Virus record (IMG/VR): IMGVR_UViG_3300024348_000058
Location: 1 to 51,554 of that record
Direction: 5' to 3' (one strand)
DNA from: a virus
Length of the DNA: 51,554 bases
Part shown: positions 10,545 through 20,948 of the stretch, in pieces
Layout of the letters: each line of letters starts with the position of its first letter
How positions within the stretch are numbered: position 1 is the stretch's first letter
Made by a program: the position numbers and the translations under genes
Notes under the pieces: generated by a model
Seen by the model: the letters and a program-made list of their open reading frames with translations, nothing else
The model's database searches: none
What the model was told of the DNA's origin: nothing

Positions 10545-11111
10545 TTATATTTCAAATTCATTATAATCTTTAAGAGCTTCATTAGTTTTATCAGGTGTCT
10601 TATCATAAAGATGAGCTACCCTATACTTATTTTTCATTATAACATACTTTGTCCAATTCTTTGGGTAGTCTTTGGCAACTGTTCTTTTAAAATTTCTACA
10701 TGCTTTAAATCTCCAAAGTTCTCTGTTTTTAAATCTGTACTTTGTTGACCAGTTTGTATAAAATATTTTTCCTAAATTACCATCTGTTTCCCAGTTCTTG
10801 TTTTGTAAAACTTTACCATACTGATTAGATAATGCATAATTTGTATTAACTGATTTAGAGTTAGGGCATGTTCCAATAAACATAAATCCTAATGAATCAG
10901 GTAATTCAACACCATCTCTATTATCTATCACAGCATGCCATAAGTTTTCATTATATGTTTTAATTATTTTTTTTAGCTTCTTATTATCTATTTTAGAATA
11001 CAAAGGTTTTTTCTCTTTGAATTCTCTATATGTTTCTTCATTTAATAACCCCAATCTTTTTTGTCTGTATCTTGGAGCATTCAAATCAGGTTTTTTAAAA
11101 TTATTAATCAT
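10545..11111 (-). CDS. Conserved hypothetical protein in tail-assembly cluster
   Basis: This 188-residue basic protein is rich in Lys, Tyr and Trp. It contains a central motif LPDSLGFMFIGTC and a Trp-rich region (NLGKIFYTNWSTKYRFKNRELWRF). I recall similar small basic proteins before the ring genes of crAss-like phages but cannot name a family. It ends five bases before the next gene and is preceded by a terminator at about 11133-11170. It is therefore probably the first gene of the cassette that continues through the ring proteins and muzzle. A structural or assembly role is inferred only from its neighbours. Confidence 0.55.
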   Translation of the reverse strand: MINNFKKPDLNAPRYRQKRLGLLNEETYREFKEKKPLYSKIDNKKLKKIIKTYNENLWHAVIDNRDGVELPDSLGFMFIGTCPNSKSVNTNYALSNQYGKVLQNKNWETDGNLGKIFYTNWSTKYRFKNRELWRFKACRNFKRTVAKDYPKNWTKYVIMKNKYRVAHLYDKTPDKTNEALKDYNEFEI

Positions 11112-11132
11112 ACAGTCTACATTTATAATTTA

Positions 11133-11170
11133 CAAAAAAAACCCCACTTAATGAAATTTAAAGTGAGGTC
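11133..11170 (-). terminator. Rho-independent terminator after metallophosphoesterase
   Basis: In the minus-strand transcript, CCTCACTT pairs with AAGTGGGG (one G-U pair) around an 11-base loop, followed by eight U. It begins within three bases of the stop codon at 11172, so it ends the metallophosphoesterase transcript and separates it from the ring-protein cassette. Confidence 0.8.
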
Positions 11171-11171
11171 T

Positions 11172-12395
11172 TTATATTGCTTGATAAGTTAATACGCATA
11201 TATTTCCCATTGTTGGGTGTTGAATTTCTAATTTACCAGATCTTCTATTACCCACATACTTGTTACTATAGTGGTAGTAATCTGTCTTTCCTAAACTTGG
11301 AAGTGTCTTCTCTATAAAACCAGCTGTTTCATTAGATGTCATATATTCTACTTTTCTATCTGTATGTATGTGACCTTTAAATAATGTTCTGTTTGTTGTA
11401 GCACCCCATTCTTTTGGATACTCTGATGCATATATCAATGGATTATTTTTACTACGTTTATCACCATGCTCAAATGCATTAAAGTTGTTATGCCATACAT
11501 GAACTTTTCTTTCTTCATATTTGGTATCCCATACTATCTCATCACTAACAATAGATTTAGATAAAGCATGGACTAAATGAAAAGAAGATAATCTATCATG
11601 ATTACCTGGAACATATACAACAACTAATTCTTTACAATATGCTTTAATGTAATTTATAGCCCAGTGCATTGCATCAAATGCTTGCATATAAGCTTCTGTA
11701 GCAGGCATACAGTTATCTAATCCTGTTCCGCTAGTGGTAGTCCCATCAAATGTATCCATGTTGATTAAATCACCTCCTACAACAAAATACATTTTTTCTA
11801 TATAATTAACAGGTGCTGCCTTATCTATAAGATATCTTACAGTATCTTCAAAGTCTTTATCTATGGTATCATTACCTTCTTTACCAAAATGAATATCTTG
11901 TAATGATATGACACCACACACAGGGTCTTTTGAAACAATATTTTTTAGATTTACTTTAGGTAATTTATATGTCTTAGGTTCCCAGCTTTCTAATAGCTCT
12001 TTAAAAAGCTTTTCTTCTGGGTTTTTAATCTGAGATACTAATGCTGACACTCTCCAGTGATCACCCATTTGTTTGTTCCAATACTGAGATAGTTTCCATC
12101 TATCAGTATCTATTTTTAGTAACTCAATTATTTCTTCTGCGCTTTTAGGCTCATGATCAAAAGTTCCTGAGATTTTACCTTCTCCCTTTTCTAAATCAAT
12201 TGCTTCAACAACTTGAGCATTTTCTGCTGCTTTGCTAAAAAATATTGATTTTTTCTTTTTATTTTTTCTTTCAGTAAGTAACTCTTTCTTTATTTTTTTA
12301 TATTGCTTTTCACTTATACCTAGTCTTTCACTACTGATTGAAGGATGCTTTTTCCACTTTAATGATTCTAATACTCTCTGTTTTAAATTGTCCAT
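11172..12395 (-). CDS. Calcineurin-like metallophosphoesterase
   Basis: All dinuclear-metal phosphoesterase blocks are visible in order: DIHFGK (DxH), GGDLIN (GD), YVPGNHDR (GNHD) and FKGHIHTD (GHxH). The ATG at 12395 (MDNLKQRV) gives 407 residues. An upstream ATG would add 23 residues translated through the preceding terminator hairpin, so I reject it. Residues 1-40 look like a helix-turn-helix-type segment (SSERLGISEKQYKKIKKEL), followed by a Lys-rich linker. The region WKLSQYWNKQMGDHWRVSAL precedes the catalytic domain and is familiar from phage members of this family. The substrate is unknown; nuclease or phosphodiesterase activity on nucleic acid is possible. The gene is bracketed by terminators and probably has its own promoter. 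Confidence 0.88.
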   Translation of the reverse strand: MDNLKQRVLESLKWKKHPSISSERLGISEKQYKKIKKELLTERKNKKKKSIFFSKAAENAQVVEAIDLEKGEGKISGTFDHEPKSAEEIIELLKIDTDRWKLSQYWNKQMGDHWRVSALVSQIKNPEEKLFKELLESWEPKTYKLPKVNLKNIVSKDPVCGVISLQDIHFGKEGNDTIDKDFEDTVRYLIDKAAPVNYIEKMYFVVGGDLINMDTFDGTTTSGTGLDNCMPATEAYMQAFDAMHWAINYIKAYCKELVVVYVPGNHDRLSSFHLVHALSKSIVSDEIVWDTKYEERKVHVWHNNFNAFEHGDKRSKNNPLIYASEYPKEWGATTNRTLFKGHIHTDRKVEYMTSNETAGFIEKTLPSLGKTDYYHYSNKYVGNRRSGKLEIQHPTMGNICVLTYQAI

Positions 12396-12424
12396 AAAAA
12401 TTTTTTTGATTATTGTAAAGATAA

Positions 12425-12460
12425 GAAAAAAAAAGAGACCGGAGTTAAACCCGGCCTCTT
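12425..12460 (-). terminator. Rho-independent terminator
   Basis: In the minus-strand RNA, AGAGGCCGG pairs with CCGGTCTCT (one G-U pair) around an eight-base loop and is followed by a run of nine U. It lies 47 bases after the stop of the Cys-rich fibronectin-like protein at 12507 and ends the fibre locus transcript. Confidence 0.9.
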
Positions 12461-12506
12461 CCAACGTTTGTAGTAGAAAACCAACAAACCACCACCTGTT
12501 GTTATT

Positions 12507-13067
12507 TTATTGTGCTCCCGTTGAAATTAAAATTTCAATAGGTATACAGCCAGCACCTATACCTGCATCTACAACTTTAATTTTGTAAAGAGTGTTTGGA
12601 ACTAGATTTGTTATTTTAAAATTGTTTGTAGTTGGCACTATAGGTGTGGTGTTTACTAATGTCCATCCTTGTGGGTTAATTTGCGTATCTATATAAATAT
12701 TTATACCAGTACTATTGCTCCATACTCCATTCCACAGAACCTCTGCAGAGTTTTTAGTAACTACACCTGCATATACATTATACGGATCATGTTGAACATC
12801 ATCTGATGTACAAGTACCTAACCCATTTGCTAAAATCATAGAAAACTTCTGTATAATAGAATCAAGTCTTTCACCAGAAGTTATAACTATTTTACTACCA
12901 GAATCACCTATTTGAAAAGACGTACCACAATAACTTACACATGAAGCACATTGTATATCTTCACATCTTTCACTTCCAACACTACAATCTGTGTATGAGC
13001 AAGGGTTAGTTAATGCAACATCACTGCATCCACAATTACTACTATTATTTGAACAATTACATGCCAT
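12507..13067 (-). CDS. Cys-rich fibre-associated protein with fibronectin-III-like domain
   Basis: This 186-residue protein has a striking N-terminus: the first 50 residues hold 12 Cys (MACNCSNNSSNCGCSD and following). Residues about 95-186 look like a fibronectin type III domain: SAEVLWNGVWSNSTGINIYI, then NNFKITNLVPNTLYKIKVVD. It is the last gene of the fibre locus, 16 bases after the vWA protein, and a strong terminator follows. A role in host-surface binding or fibre assembly is inferred from context. The Cys block could bind metal or form disulfides outside the cell. I do not recognise a named family. Confidence 0.6.
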   Translation of the reverse strand: MACNCSNNSSNCGCSDVALTNPCSYTDCSVGSERCEDIQCASCVSYCGTSFQIGDSGSKIVITSGERLDSIIQKFSMILANGLGTCTSDDVQHDPYNVYAGVVTKNSAEVLWNGVWSNSTGINIYIDTQINPQGWTLVNTTPIVPTTNNFKITNLVPNTLYKIKVVDAGIGAGCIPIEILISTGAQ

Positions 13068-13083
13068 CTCTTATTATTTTATT

Positions 13084-15309
13084 TTAGCAGCTTGCTATAA
13101 GCTGTGCGTTTATAGTTGAAGGATCTTCATTTTCATTCCAAGATCCACTAGTATTAACTGCTAACTCTCTCCATGGATAAACTATTGTTCCTCCATTATC
13201 ATATGTTGCATTTACACCAGCACCTAATACAATTATTTTAACACCTTGATTATTTGCCTGAGAGGTTAATTGACCTATATAAGCATAATCAGTTGGATCA
13301 AATGCATCATCATCACCGCTTGGTAATACATCAGTTATTACAACAATGTATTTAGCTACATTAGCTCTAAATGCATTTAAGAAGTTTCCAGTTAGTACTT
13401 GACCTATTGCCATATCTGTTGGTTCAGGACCATTAACTCCATCACCTATTTGTATACATGTACCATCTACACCACCATTAAGTTTTTGAACTTGAGTATT
13501 TGCTGATGTTCCATTATTGTCTTGGAACATTTCCCATGCTGTTACATATTGAGTTACTCCAATTCCTGTATTAGCAATTTTTTGTGAAGTAGGTAATGTT
13601 GTGTAATCTACACATGCTGCATATTTCGGTGGATTTGATGCTTCTTCTTCATCAACAGTTACTATACCTATTCTATAGTTATTAGATCCTGAAGAAGTAT
13701 CTATGGTATTAATTATACCAGCCATACCTGCTTTAATATCGTTTATTTCACTACCCATGCTTCCTGTGTAGTCAATAATAAATGCTACATCCATACCAGC
13801 ATCACACGGTGCACTTGCTGATGCAGTATTAAAATCTACTTTATCACATTCTTTTGTCTGACCATTTACTATGATTTGAAGCTCAGCAGTATAAGTTGTT
13901 GCTGCTGTTAATCCTCCTATTGGTTGTGTAACTTGTGGGCCAGGATTGTTAATAACATATGTAGCAACAACACTACTTGTTGAAGCTTCTTTAATTATTA
14001 AGGTATACTGTGCTGTTAAGCCTAGTAAATTTGTAAAGTTTGCATTACCGCCTGATACTGTCATATCTGTAAATACTATAGTTGGACAAGGGATTATACC
14101 ATCTATAACTGAAGATTCAACTGATTCACAAGATGATGTTCCGTCAGTAACTTTAAAGTCTACAGAGACACTTATATTTCCATACTGATTTAATGTTGGT
14201 ATTGGAAAGTTGTAACCTCCCCCATTAGATTGAAGCTGTGTTACATCTACTATTGCTGTTTCACTTGAACCAAGTGAATCTGTTAAAGTAATAACAGAAG
14301 ATCCAGCAGGTGTTGTAAATGAAGATGGTATAGATGATGATGTGAAATCAAAGTTTATAGCATCTATAGATCCTGCAGCATTTAAAATATTACTTGTTGT
14401 ATATCCAAAAACTACACTATCACAACCTGTTGGACAACAATTTGTTTGTATAGATGAAACTGCATTATATAGATCATCAATAACAATCCATGCATTCTGA
14501 ACACTTTGTGCAAGTGTACTAGGATTATTATTATATCCAGTTATAGAACCGTATGTTGCATCTGATGATAATGAGCTTGTAGACCCTATCAATGAAGTTT
14601 GACTTATTGCAGAGTTTATTTGTGTTGGTGTTCCAACAGCACTTTCTAAAGCACAAAATCTTTGTTCTAAAGCAAGAAGAAGTACTGATACATCTGTTAA
14701 ATTACCTACATTAATAATACAAGTTGGTATAACTTGCTTTTCAGCTACAACTCCAGAACATGGTAAAACACATGCTTCTAATGTATTTAATCTATCATTA
14801 TAACTTGAAAGAGTTGTATTTATGATTTGAATACTTTGTAAGTTAGTACATACCTGATTGGCAATTAAACTTGCAAATAAATCTAAACGTAATTCTGTTA
14901 CAGGATTTCCATTTTTATCATCATACTGCAGACATGCAGGTAATGTCATTATAGGTAAACTATCTGTTGTTTGTTTTGTTCTGGCTAAATTTGAGCTTGT
15001 TCCTACAGTTGTACCGGAACTATTAGCACAAATCTGATTAACCATTTCCTGTAGTACAGGTACCAAAGTTGTTGGTGTTTGACCTTGAATATTTAAACAA
15101 GTAAGGTCTAATCCACTAAGATTAGGATTAGCATCAACCCCGTTAGTAATTATATCACAAACTTTAGTTGCTAGTTTTGCTGTAACATCAGTTATTGTAT
15201 CACCTGTACATAAATCAATACATGCAATATCTGGACCTTGCCACACTACACAATTAGATGATATATTGTCACACCCGTTTGTTGAGGCACTTGAGCTTGT
15301 TGGGATCAT
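13084..15309 (-). CDS. Tail-fibre/adhesin-like protein with C-terminal vWA domain
   Basis: This 741-residue protein has an N-terminal half of Thr/Ser/Asn-rich beta sequence with scattered Cys, like phage fibres of Bacteroidota. Residues about 400-490 resemble a fibronectin-III-type segment. A von Willebrand A domain fills residues about 500-741. It starts CDAGMDVAFIIDYTGSMGSE, where DYTGSMGS is a MIDAS-like loop with Thr and Ser in the usual positions, and continues with YRIGIVTVDEE and KYIVVITDVLPSGDDD. Such domains usually bind protein or glycan ligands through a metal ion. The gene follows a terminator and a short gap, so its transcription is probably separate from 15439-15693. It is a candidate receptor-binding or virion-surface protein. 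Confidence 0.75.
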   Translation of the reverse strand: MIPTSSSASTNGCDNISSNCVVWQGPDIACIDLCTGDTITDVTAKLATKVCDIITNGVDANPNLSGLDLTCLNIQGQTPTTLVPVLQEMVNQICANSSGTTVGTSSNLARTKQTTDSLPIMTLPACLQYDDKNGNPVTELRLDLFASLIANQVCTNLQSIQIINTTLSSYNDRLNTLEACVLPCSGVVAEKQVIPTCIINVGNLTDVSVLLLALEQRFCALESAVGTPTQINSAISQTSLIGSTSSLSSDATYGSITGYNNNPSTLAQSVQNAWIVIDDLYNAVSSIQTNCCPTGCDSVVFGYTTSNILNAAGSIDAINFDFTSSSIPSSFTTPAGSSVITLTDSLGSSETAIVDVTQLQSNGGGYNFPIPTLNQYGNISVSVDFKVTDGTSSCESVESSVIDGIIPCPTIVFTDMTVSGGNANFTNLLGLTAQYTLIIKEASTSSVVATYVINNPGPQVTQPIGGLTAATTYTAELQIIVNGQTKECDKVDFNTASASAPCDAGMDVAFIIDYTGSMGSEINDIKAGMAGIINTIDTSSGSNNYRIGIVTVDEEEASNPPKYAACVDYTTLPTSQKIANTGIGVTQYVTAWEMFQDNNGTSANTQVQKLNGGVDGTCIQIGDGVNGPEPTDMAIGQVLTGNFLNAFRANVAKYIVVITDVLPSGDDDAFDPTDYAYIGQLTSQANNQGVKIIVLGAGVNATYDNGGTIVYPWRELAVNTSGSWNENEDPSTINAQLIASC

Positions 15310-15367
15310 AGATACTTAATTTTATTATATTGTAATGTTTGCTTGTAAACTATACAATAATAATATA

Positions 15368-15413
15368 CAAAAAATTTTAAAACCAAACAACTAATGCCTG
15401 GTTTTAAAATTTT
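15368..15413 (-). terminator. Long-stem terminator
   Basis: A perfect 15-bp inverted repeat, AAAATTTTAAAACCA against TGGTTTTAAAATTTT, encloses a 13-base loop. In the minus-strand RNA it runs straight into further U residues. It lies 26 bases after the stop at 15439, in the 129-base gap before the vWA gene. Confidence 0.8.
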
Positions 15414-15438
15414 GTTTAAGTAAATATGTAAAGTAAGT

Positions 15439-15693
15439 CTAAGCTTTTTCTTCTTCTATATCACTAATAGTACCATCTTCTAAACTAATGTTTACAGATC
15501 CATACTTTTCTTCTAAAGCTACACTCATATCTTTCCATTCTGCTTGAAGTTCAGTATGTCTAGACACAAGTTGATTTTTTACAAGTTCAGCATTACCTAT
15601 ATTCATCAATAAAGTATTGATTTCATTTTGCTTTACTTTTACTTCTTCTAATTCCTTTGCAGAAATTTTTTTTGCTTTTTTTGATTTTGCCAT
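15439..15693 (-). CDS. Small coiled-coil protein
   Basis: This 84-residue protein starts MAKSKKAKKISAKELEEVKV and is strongly helical with heptad-like spacing through residues 12-65. The C-terminus is acidic (SLEDGTISDIEEEKA). Small coiled-coil proteins like this often sit beside fibre genes in Bacteroidota phages and may be assembly helpers, though this is inference. A consensus promoter lies about 33 bases upstream and a perfect 15-bp stem terminator follows, so this gene appears to be a separately transcribed unit. That suggests high expression. Confidence 0.65.
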   Translation of the reverse strand: MAKSKKAKKISAKELEEVKVKQNEINTLLMNIGNAELVKNQLVSRHTELQAEWKDMSVALEEKYGSVNISLEDGTISDIEEEKA

Positions 15694-15725
15694 TATAATT
15701 GGTTTTTAAAAATTTGTATACTCTT

Positions 15726-15755
15726 CAAAGATAATAATATTTTCTAAACTACCAA
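15726..15755 (-). promoter_or_regulatory. Bacteroidota-type promoter for the coiled-coil gene
   Basis: On the minus strand the sequence reads TTG, 19 bases, then TATCTTTG, an exact match to the TTG-N19-21-TAnnTTTG consensus of the Bacteroidota primary sigma factor. It overlaps the 3' end of the gene at 15749-16186. It would start RNA near 15719, about 26 bases before the ATG at 15693. Confidence 0.65.
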
Positions 15756-16186
15756 GGAAGATCAACAACTAAATTTGTATCAGGTAATAAATCTTTCTTA
15801 ATTATATTCTGCATTCCTGTTATATAATCATCCCTTAAATACTTTACTAAAAATGTTTTTACATCATTTTTAGATAATGATTTATAATCTTGTGTTGCTA
15901 CAACTCCTTCATCAGTATCTTTTACTATGTATGATCCGTGTACAGTAACACTTTTCTTTTCATATGTTAATTTTAATGACTTGGGTATTACTAATGAACC
16001 TGTATAAGTAAATACTATCTCCTTTATTAAAGAATTACCATCCGTAACTAAAGACTCAATATCAAAATAAAATCTTTGAGATAAGTGTTCTTTAACTACA
16101 GGTGCCTGTACTTTTTTAACAACCTTCTTGACAACTTTCTTTTTTGTTACTTTTTTCTTAGTTGACTTTTTTTTCTTCTTTGTCAT
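15749..16186 (-). CDS. Hypothetical protein with Lys-rich N-terminus
   Basis: This 145-residue protein starts with about 27 residues that are almost entirely Lys, Thr and Val (MTKKKKKSTKKKVTKKK). A mixed alpha/beta domain follows, with LSQRFYFDIESLVTDGNSLI and an acidic patch near the end. I do not recognise the family. It follows the collagen-like fibre gene by 27 bases and precedes the coiled-coil gene, so it is probably a fibre-locus accessory. The basic tail could bind DNA or an acidic partner, but nothing in the sequence decides this. Confidence 0.6.
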   Translation of the reverse strand: MTKKKKKSTKKKVTKKKVVKKVVKKVQAPVVKEHLSQRFYFDIESLVTDGNSLIKEIVFTYTGSLVIPKSLKLTYEKKSVTVHGSYIVKDTDEGVVATQDYKSLSKNDVKTFLVKYLRDDYITGMQNIIKKDLLPDTNLVVDLPW

Positions 16187-16213
16187 AATAGTTAGTTTAA
16201 ATATTAAAATTGA

Positions 16214-19201
16214 TTACGGGCAAACACTTAATGTTATACAAGCTGTGCTTCCATCTTCAAAAGTAATTACTAAATATTTAAATTTACCTTCAGTAAAAAA
16301 CTCTTGAGATTTTATGCTTGTTGATTTTCCATTTACAAAAATACTTCCACCACCATCACTTCCCGCTGGTCCTTGTGGTCCTCGTGGACCCTGAGCACCA
16401 GTATTACCTGTGGTACCCTTTGATCCAGCAGGTCCTTGTATTCCTTGTGGTCCTTGACTTCCCGTTGCACCTGTATTACCAGTAGGTCCTCTAGAACCTG
16501 TTGGTCCTTGACTACCAGTTGGTCCTTTATCACCTTGTGGTCCTTGCGGTCCTTGACTACCTGTAGCCCCGGCTGATCCAGTTGCACCTCTAGGTCCAGT
16601 AGATCCAGTTGCACCTGGTGCTCCATCACTACCATCAGTTCCATTACTTCCTGCCGGTCCTTGTGAACCTGTATTTCCTTTAGCTCCAGCTGGTCCCTGA
16701 GCACCGGTAGTACCTGTAGCTCCTCTTGCTCCCGCATCTCCTGTATCACCTTTAGGTCCTGTCAAACCTGTTGGATTACCTACCCAGTCTCCTTTAGCAT
16801 TAATTACATCTGCACCATCAATTCTAACATACCCTACATCAGCAACACCTTTAAGTCTTAAATTACCTGAAGTAGTTAATGACATTGCACCGTCACTATT
16901 TGACTGACCTTCATACTTCCAAACCCATCCACGGTCTGAGTCATTATTCATTTGGAATACTGTAGCATAGTCATTTAAATAACCATAGCTCTGACCAGAT
17001 TGCATTCCTATACCATAAGTAGATGAGGTACCCCAGAATCTATATTTACTTGCATTATCACCTGAATTAGTATAGTGATATGTTCCACCATTAGGTCCGG
17101 CTGGACCTTGGGAACCAGTATTACCCTTTGGACCTTGAGATCCCGTGTCTCCTTTTGCTCCTGCTGCACCAGCAGATCCAGTAGCACCACGTGCACCCGT
17201 ATCTCCCTTAGCTCCGGCTGTACCCGGATTACCTTGAATACCCTGTGATCCAGTAGCACCTTTATCTCCAGTGTCACCCTTGGCACCTGCAGCTCCAGCG
17301 GCTCCTGCAGGTCCTCTTGATCCTGTAGCTCCTGCATCACCTGTATCACCTTTTGCACCAGCTGATCCAGTTAATCCACGTATACCTTGTATACCTTGTG
17401 ATCCTGTATCTCCCTTAACACCTTGAATACCTTGAATACCTTGATCACCTTTAGGGCCTTGTGGTCCCGTATTAGTTGGCATTGTTACAGAGTTACCATC
17501 ACTAATTGTAAGTGTTTGACCTGATACAGAAAGGGTTTGTTGATCTGCACAAATAGTAACAGTTCTTGATTCTTCATCAACTTGTACATTTGTTCCTTTA
17601 CAACCTACTAAAGTTAAAGTATCATTATTGCTACCCGCTTTAATAATACCTTTACCATCAGTTACGTTTTTAAATATAGATTGAGAAGAACCTCTATCTG
17701 TATTTGTAATAGTTATAGTACCTCCACTAGATGTAGAAGTCATTTCTGATTGTATACCACTACCTTGTGCTATTGTTACTGTTTCACCATTTGTAACAGT
17801 TGTACTTTCTGTTCCGTTTCCTTCTTTAATAGTCCAAGAAGACATATTCCCAACTTGTGAGTTATCTACTTTTGTCCATGTTGTATTAGCAAATACAGCC
17901 CAATCACCTATTTGCCAATCTGTAATACCATTTAAATTTGTACTACCTGCAACAGACACTATATAATAATCTCCTGATGTACCTACATTACTTGCAAGAC
18001 TTGGTGAATTTGTACTAGCGTTCCATGTACCTTCAAATTGTAATACTCCAGTTAAAGCATCATTAATAGCTTTTTGTATTTGAGCACCTGTTGCAAGGTT
18101 AGAAGACGAAGAAGTTACAGCAGCAGTTTTTGGTGTTAGTGTTACTGATGTTGTACCAGTCTTAGTTAATGTATTTGTATTTCCAGATGCAACACTTGTT
18201 ACACCTGAGCTTGAACTAGTACCTGCACCAATTAATGTTCTAACTTCTGCAGCACTAATTCCTGAATTAAGTGTAGGTGTAGTTCCATTTGAAAGTATTG
18301 CTGGTACACCACTATCTGTTACTTTTTTAGTGTTATTTACAATAGCAGTTGCTTGTGTAGAAGTAATAGTTGTTGTATTACCTGCCATTGCAGTTGTTGC
18401 TGTTGTACCAATAACTAAGTTGGAAGAACCAGTTCCTGCTCCTATAAGAGATCTTACCTCTGCTGCACTTATCCCTGTATTTAGAGTTGGACTTGTACCA
18501 TCAGATAATATTGCAGGTCTACCAGTATCTGGTAATGTGTTAGTAATAGTTATGGTTCCACCACTACTTGTTGATGTCATCTCAGATGTAATACCTGTAC
18601 CCTGAGCAATAGTAAATGTTTCTCCATTAGTAACAGCAGTTGATTCAGTACCATTACCTTCTTTTATTGTCCAAGAACTCATAGATCCTGAACCTGTCCC
18701 AGCTCCAATTAATGACCTTACTTCTGCTCCAGTTACACCGGAAGCTAAAGTTGGTGTACCACCACCACTAAATATACCCGGCTCAGCATAAATAGTAGAA
18801 CTATTAAATGCATTACTTCCATATGTATATGTTTGATTTGTAGTACCACTAACGCTAAACGTAAGTGTGTTACCTGATTTAGTTATACCATCAAGATAAA
18901 AGTTTGAAGCAGATGTTAAATATCTACCATCTAAATCTACTGTAAGGTCTGCTAGACCTGAACGTGTTAATGTTAAAACTCCATTAGTAGTATTAAAGCT
19001 TATACCTGATACATAGTTATTTGTACCTGTCTGATCATCAATCCATTTTACAGCTGTACCTGTAGTACTAAGAACTTGACCATTAGTACCAGCAGATCCA
19101 CTACTATCTAATATTCTACCACCTGCCCCTAAAGAAACAGTAGTATCTACAGTGTTACCTTCTAAAGATAATAATCTTTGTGAGCCAGTTATTGTTGCCA
19201 T
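16214..19201 (-). CDS. Collagen-like tail/head fibre protein
   Basis: This 995-residue protein has three parts. Residues 1-575 are fibre-type beta repeats in which a block starting [15 protein letters not shown] occurs twice and a block of the form [16 protein letters not shown] occurs four times. Residues about 577-703 are collagen Gly-X-Y repeats ([16 protein letters not shown]). Residues about 704-811 are a non-collagen insert with a Tyr/Trp-rich fold ([14 protein letters not shown]). A second collagen block spans about 812-947, then a 45-residue C-terminal cap ends in ACITLSVCP. Such fibres trimerise and display receptor-binding tips. It starts one base after the stop of the next upstream gene. 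Expect length variation of the repeats between relatives. Confidence 0.85.
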   Translation of the reverse strand: MATITGSQRLLSLEGNTVDTTVSLGAGGRILDSSGSAGTNGQVLSTTGTAVKWIDDQTGTNNYVSGISFNTTNGVLTLTRSGLADLTVDLDGRYLTSASNFYLDGITKSGNTLTFSVSGTTNQTYTYGSNAFNSSTIYAEPGIFSGGGTPTLASGVTGAEVRSLIGAGTGSGSMSSWTIKEGNGTESTAVTNGETFTIAQGTGITSEMTSTSSGGTITITNTLPDTGRPAILSDGTSPTLNTGISAAEVRSLIGAGTGSSNLVIGTTATTAMAGNTTTITSTQATAIVNNTKKVTDSGVPAILSNGTTPTLNSGISAAEVRTLIGAGTSSSSGVTSVASGNTNTLTKTGTTSVTLTPKTAAVTSSSSNLATGAQIQKAINDALTGVLQFEGTWNASTNSPSLASNVGTSGDYYIVSVAGSTNLNGITDWQIGDWAVFANTTWTKVDNSQVGNMSSWTIKEGNGTESTTVTNGETVTIAQGSGIQSEMTSTSSGGTITITNTDRGSSQSIFKNVTDGKGIIKAGSNNDTLTLVGCKGTNVQVDEESRTVTICADQQTLSVSGQTLTISDGNSVTMPTNTGPQGPKGDQGIQGIQGVKGDTGSQGIQGIRGLTGSAGAKGDTGDAGATGSRGPAGAAGAAGAKGDTGDKGATGSQGIQGNPGTAGAKGDTGARGATGSAGAAGAKGDTGSQGPKGNTGSQGPAGPNGGTYHYTNSGDNASKYRFWGTSSTYGIGMQSGQSYGYLNDYATVFQMNNDSDRGWVWKYEGQSNSDGAMSLTTSGNLRLKGVADVGYVRIDGADVINAKGDWVGNPTGLTGPKGDTGDAGARGATGTTGAQGPAGAKGNTGSQGPAGSNGTDGSDGAPGATGSTGPRGATGSAGATGSQGPQGPQGDKGPTGSQGPTGSRGPTGNTGATGSQGPQGIQGPAGSKGTTGNTGAQGPRGPQGPAGSDGGGSIFVNGKSTSIKSQEFFTEGKFKYLVITFEDGSTACITLSVCP

Positions 19202-19202
19202 A

Positions 19203-20948
19203 TTATTTCTTTTTTCCTCTTAATTTAAACTTAGTCATTTTTTGTTTAATAGCAGGATCCATTTCTGATGCATACTTAGTTCCACACATCATAAAATCTT
19301 CTGTGTCACTCATCTTATATGCATTTTTAGATATGTCACCTGATGCAGATAATTTTAACAAAAGTTTATTTCCTTGTTTTGAAAATGTATGTTCTCCTGT
19401 ATCAGTACCGGAATATACTTCCCATGTTGCTCCATCATCATTAGACACATAATAACTCAATGTACAACCATTAGGAATAAAATAATCTACTCTATTCCAA
19501 AAAACAAAATCAACAGAAGCTGAGTTATCTAATGTATAAGGTCCATATACTATTTCCCAATTAGGTATAAAATGATTAGCATATTTTGCATCCCATATTC
19601 TAAAACCATGTCCATCATATCCATAACCCATCTGAATCCACCATTCTGCACCGCCTGTAGAATACATTCTAGTAATGTTACATCCATAATCAGATCTATA
19701 AGATCTTCCTCTTCCCTCTGATGTGGTATCTTCAACAACTGTATCATGTCTACGTAAAGCAACATATCTATCATTATCTTGATCTAAGAATCCTGGTATC
19801 ATAGCTCCACCTCTATCTCCTGCAGTAGGAATAAAATTAGGATAACCTACCATTCTATCAGTTGGTTTACCACCTTGAGCATCTTGATACTTTACTCCAG
19901 CTCTAAATAAAATACCATAGTTATTACCTGGATTAGTAGAACCTTCATATGTAATTTGCAAAACAGTGGCTTTATTACCAGTAAGACATGGAGTCACATC
20001 AAGTTTAGTATGTCTACCAGACGCACCAACCCAAAATATATTAGGTTCATTTATTGGATCGGGTATAAACCATCCTTGTTCATAACCATCATCTCCCTGA
20101 CCTATATCTCCCATATCTACATAAACTGATTTAGGTTTGGCTGTAGATGCATCTAATATTAGAGAAAAGTTTGCATTATGGTAATAAGCATATAATATTC
20201 TGTCATTAATTTCATCATACATAATCCAACCTCTGTATCCATTTCTATCTACAGGTTCGGAGCCTTCAAGCATTATATTTCCTGCTGTGGCATCCATATA
20301 TAATATTTCTTCAACACCAGTTTTCATGTTTCTACGCATACATCTTTTATAATGTCTTGCATCATAGTCACTTGCATATGCCCATTCTCCTGCTGCACAC
20401 AAGCCTCCTACATAATATAGACCTGTGCTTTCTACATAACCTCCACCAGTATCTTGTGATCCTATATATATTTGAGGATTACTGTGTGTTGGTCTTGGAT
20501 CTTTAACAAAGGTTGATCCTCCATTCATAAGACCACTGTAGTCAAATGTAGTATAGCCATTAACATTATAAGTCATAACTACACCTTTCTTGTTTACTTT
20601 ATCAATGCACATAGATTGCAAATGATTATATGTAGATGTTGTATCTCTCCATAAAAAGTTACTGTCAAAAAATAACCTTGTCATAGTACCATCATCATTT
20701 AGTCTACGTACAGCAAAGCCATCACCCCAACCAACTGTAAAAAGTAAGTCACCATCTATTTCAAAAGCAGTTGTATAACCAATAAGTCTGTCACCACCAT
20801 CATATTCACCACTACCAGAAGACACAGTAACATTACTCATACCTCTTTTAGTTACAGGTACAATAGCTACTTGCCCACTATAATTATTAGAGGCACATCC
20901 TACAATGGATTTTATATCACTTTTACTTACGTTAGTTGCTTTAAACAT
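19203..20948 (-). CDS. Probable beta-propeller-like tail protein
   Basis: This 581-residue protein consists of repeated short beta-strand units ending in Gly-Asp/Gly-Trp turns ([39 protein letters not shown]), which suggest a propeller or a similar beta-solenoid. The C-terminal 100 residues form a separate domain with [20 protein letters not shown], a pattern seen in phage base-plate and fibre proteins. No catalytic motif stands out. It overlaps the 60-residue gene upstream by 22 bases and abuts the collagen fibre gene downstream. A host-binding or glycan-binding role is inferred from location; I cannot name a family. Confidence 0.65.
   Translation of the reverse strand: MFKATNVSKSDIKSIVGCASNNYSGQVAIVPVTKRGMSNVTVSSGSGEYDGGDRLIGYTTAFEIDGDLLFTVGWGDGFAVRRLNDDGTMTRLFFDSNFLWRDTTSTYNHLQSMCIDKVNKKGVVMTYNVNGYTTFDYSGLMNGGSTFVKDPRPTHSNPQIYIGSQDTGGGYVESTGLYYVGGLCAAGEWAYASDYDARHYKRCMRRNMKTGVEEILYMDATAGNIMLEGSEPVDRNGYRGWIMYDEINDRILYAYYHNANFSLILDASTAKPKSVYVDMGDIGQGDDGYEQGWFIPDPINEPNIFWVGASGRHTKLDVTPCLTGNKATVLQITYEGSTNPGNNYGILFRAGVKYQDAQGGKPTDRMVGYPNFIPTAGDRGGAMIPGFLDQDNDRYVALRRHDTVVEDTTSEGRGRSYRSDYGCNITRMYSTGGAEWWIQMGYGYDGHGFRIWDAKYANHFIPNWEIVYGPYTLDNSASVDFVFWNRVDYFIPNGCTLSYYVSNDDGATWEVYSGTDTGEHTFSKQGNKLLLKLSASGDISKNAYKMSDTEDFMMCGTKYASEMDPAIKQKMTKFKLRGKKK

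Noticed and set aside
12396-12464. N-terminal extension of the metallophosphoesterase
   Set aside because: It would be translated through the terminator hairpin; the ATG at 12395 gives a normal start.
16360-17480. Repeats that could be taken for a CRISPR array
   Set aside because: They are Gly-X-Y codon repeats in an open reading frame, of period nine bases, without constant repeats and unique spacers.
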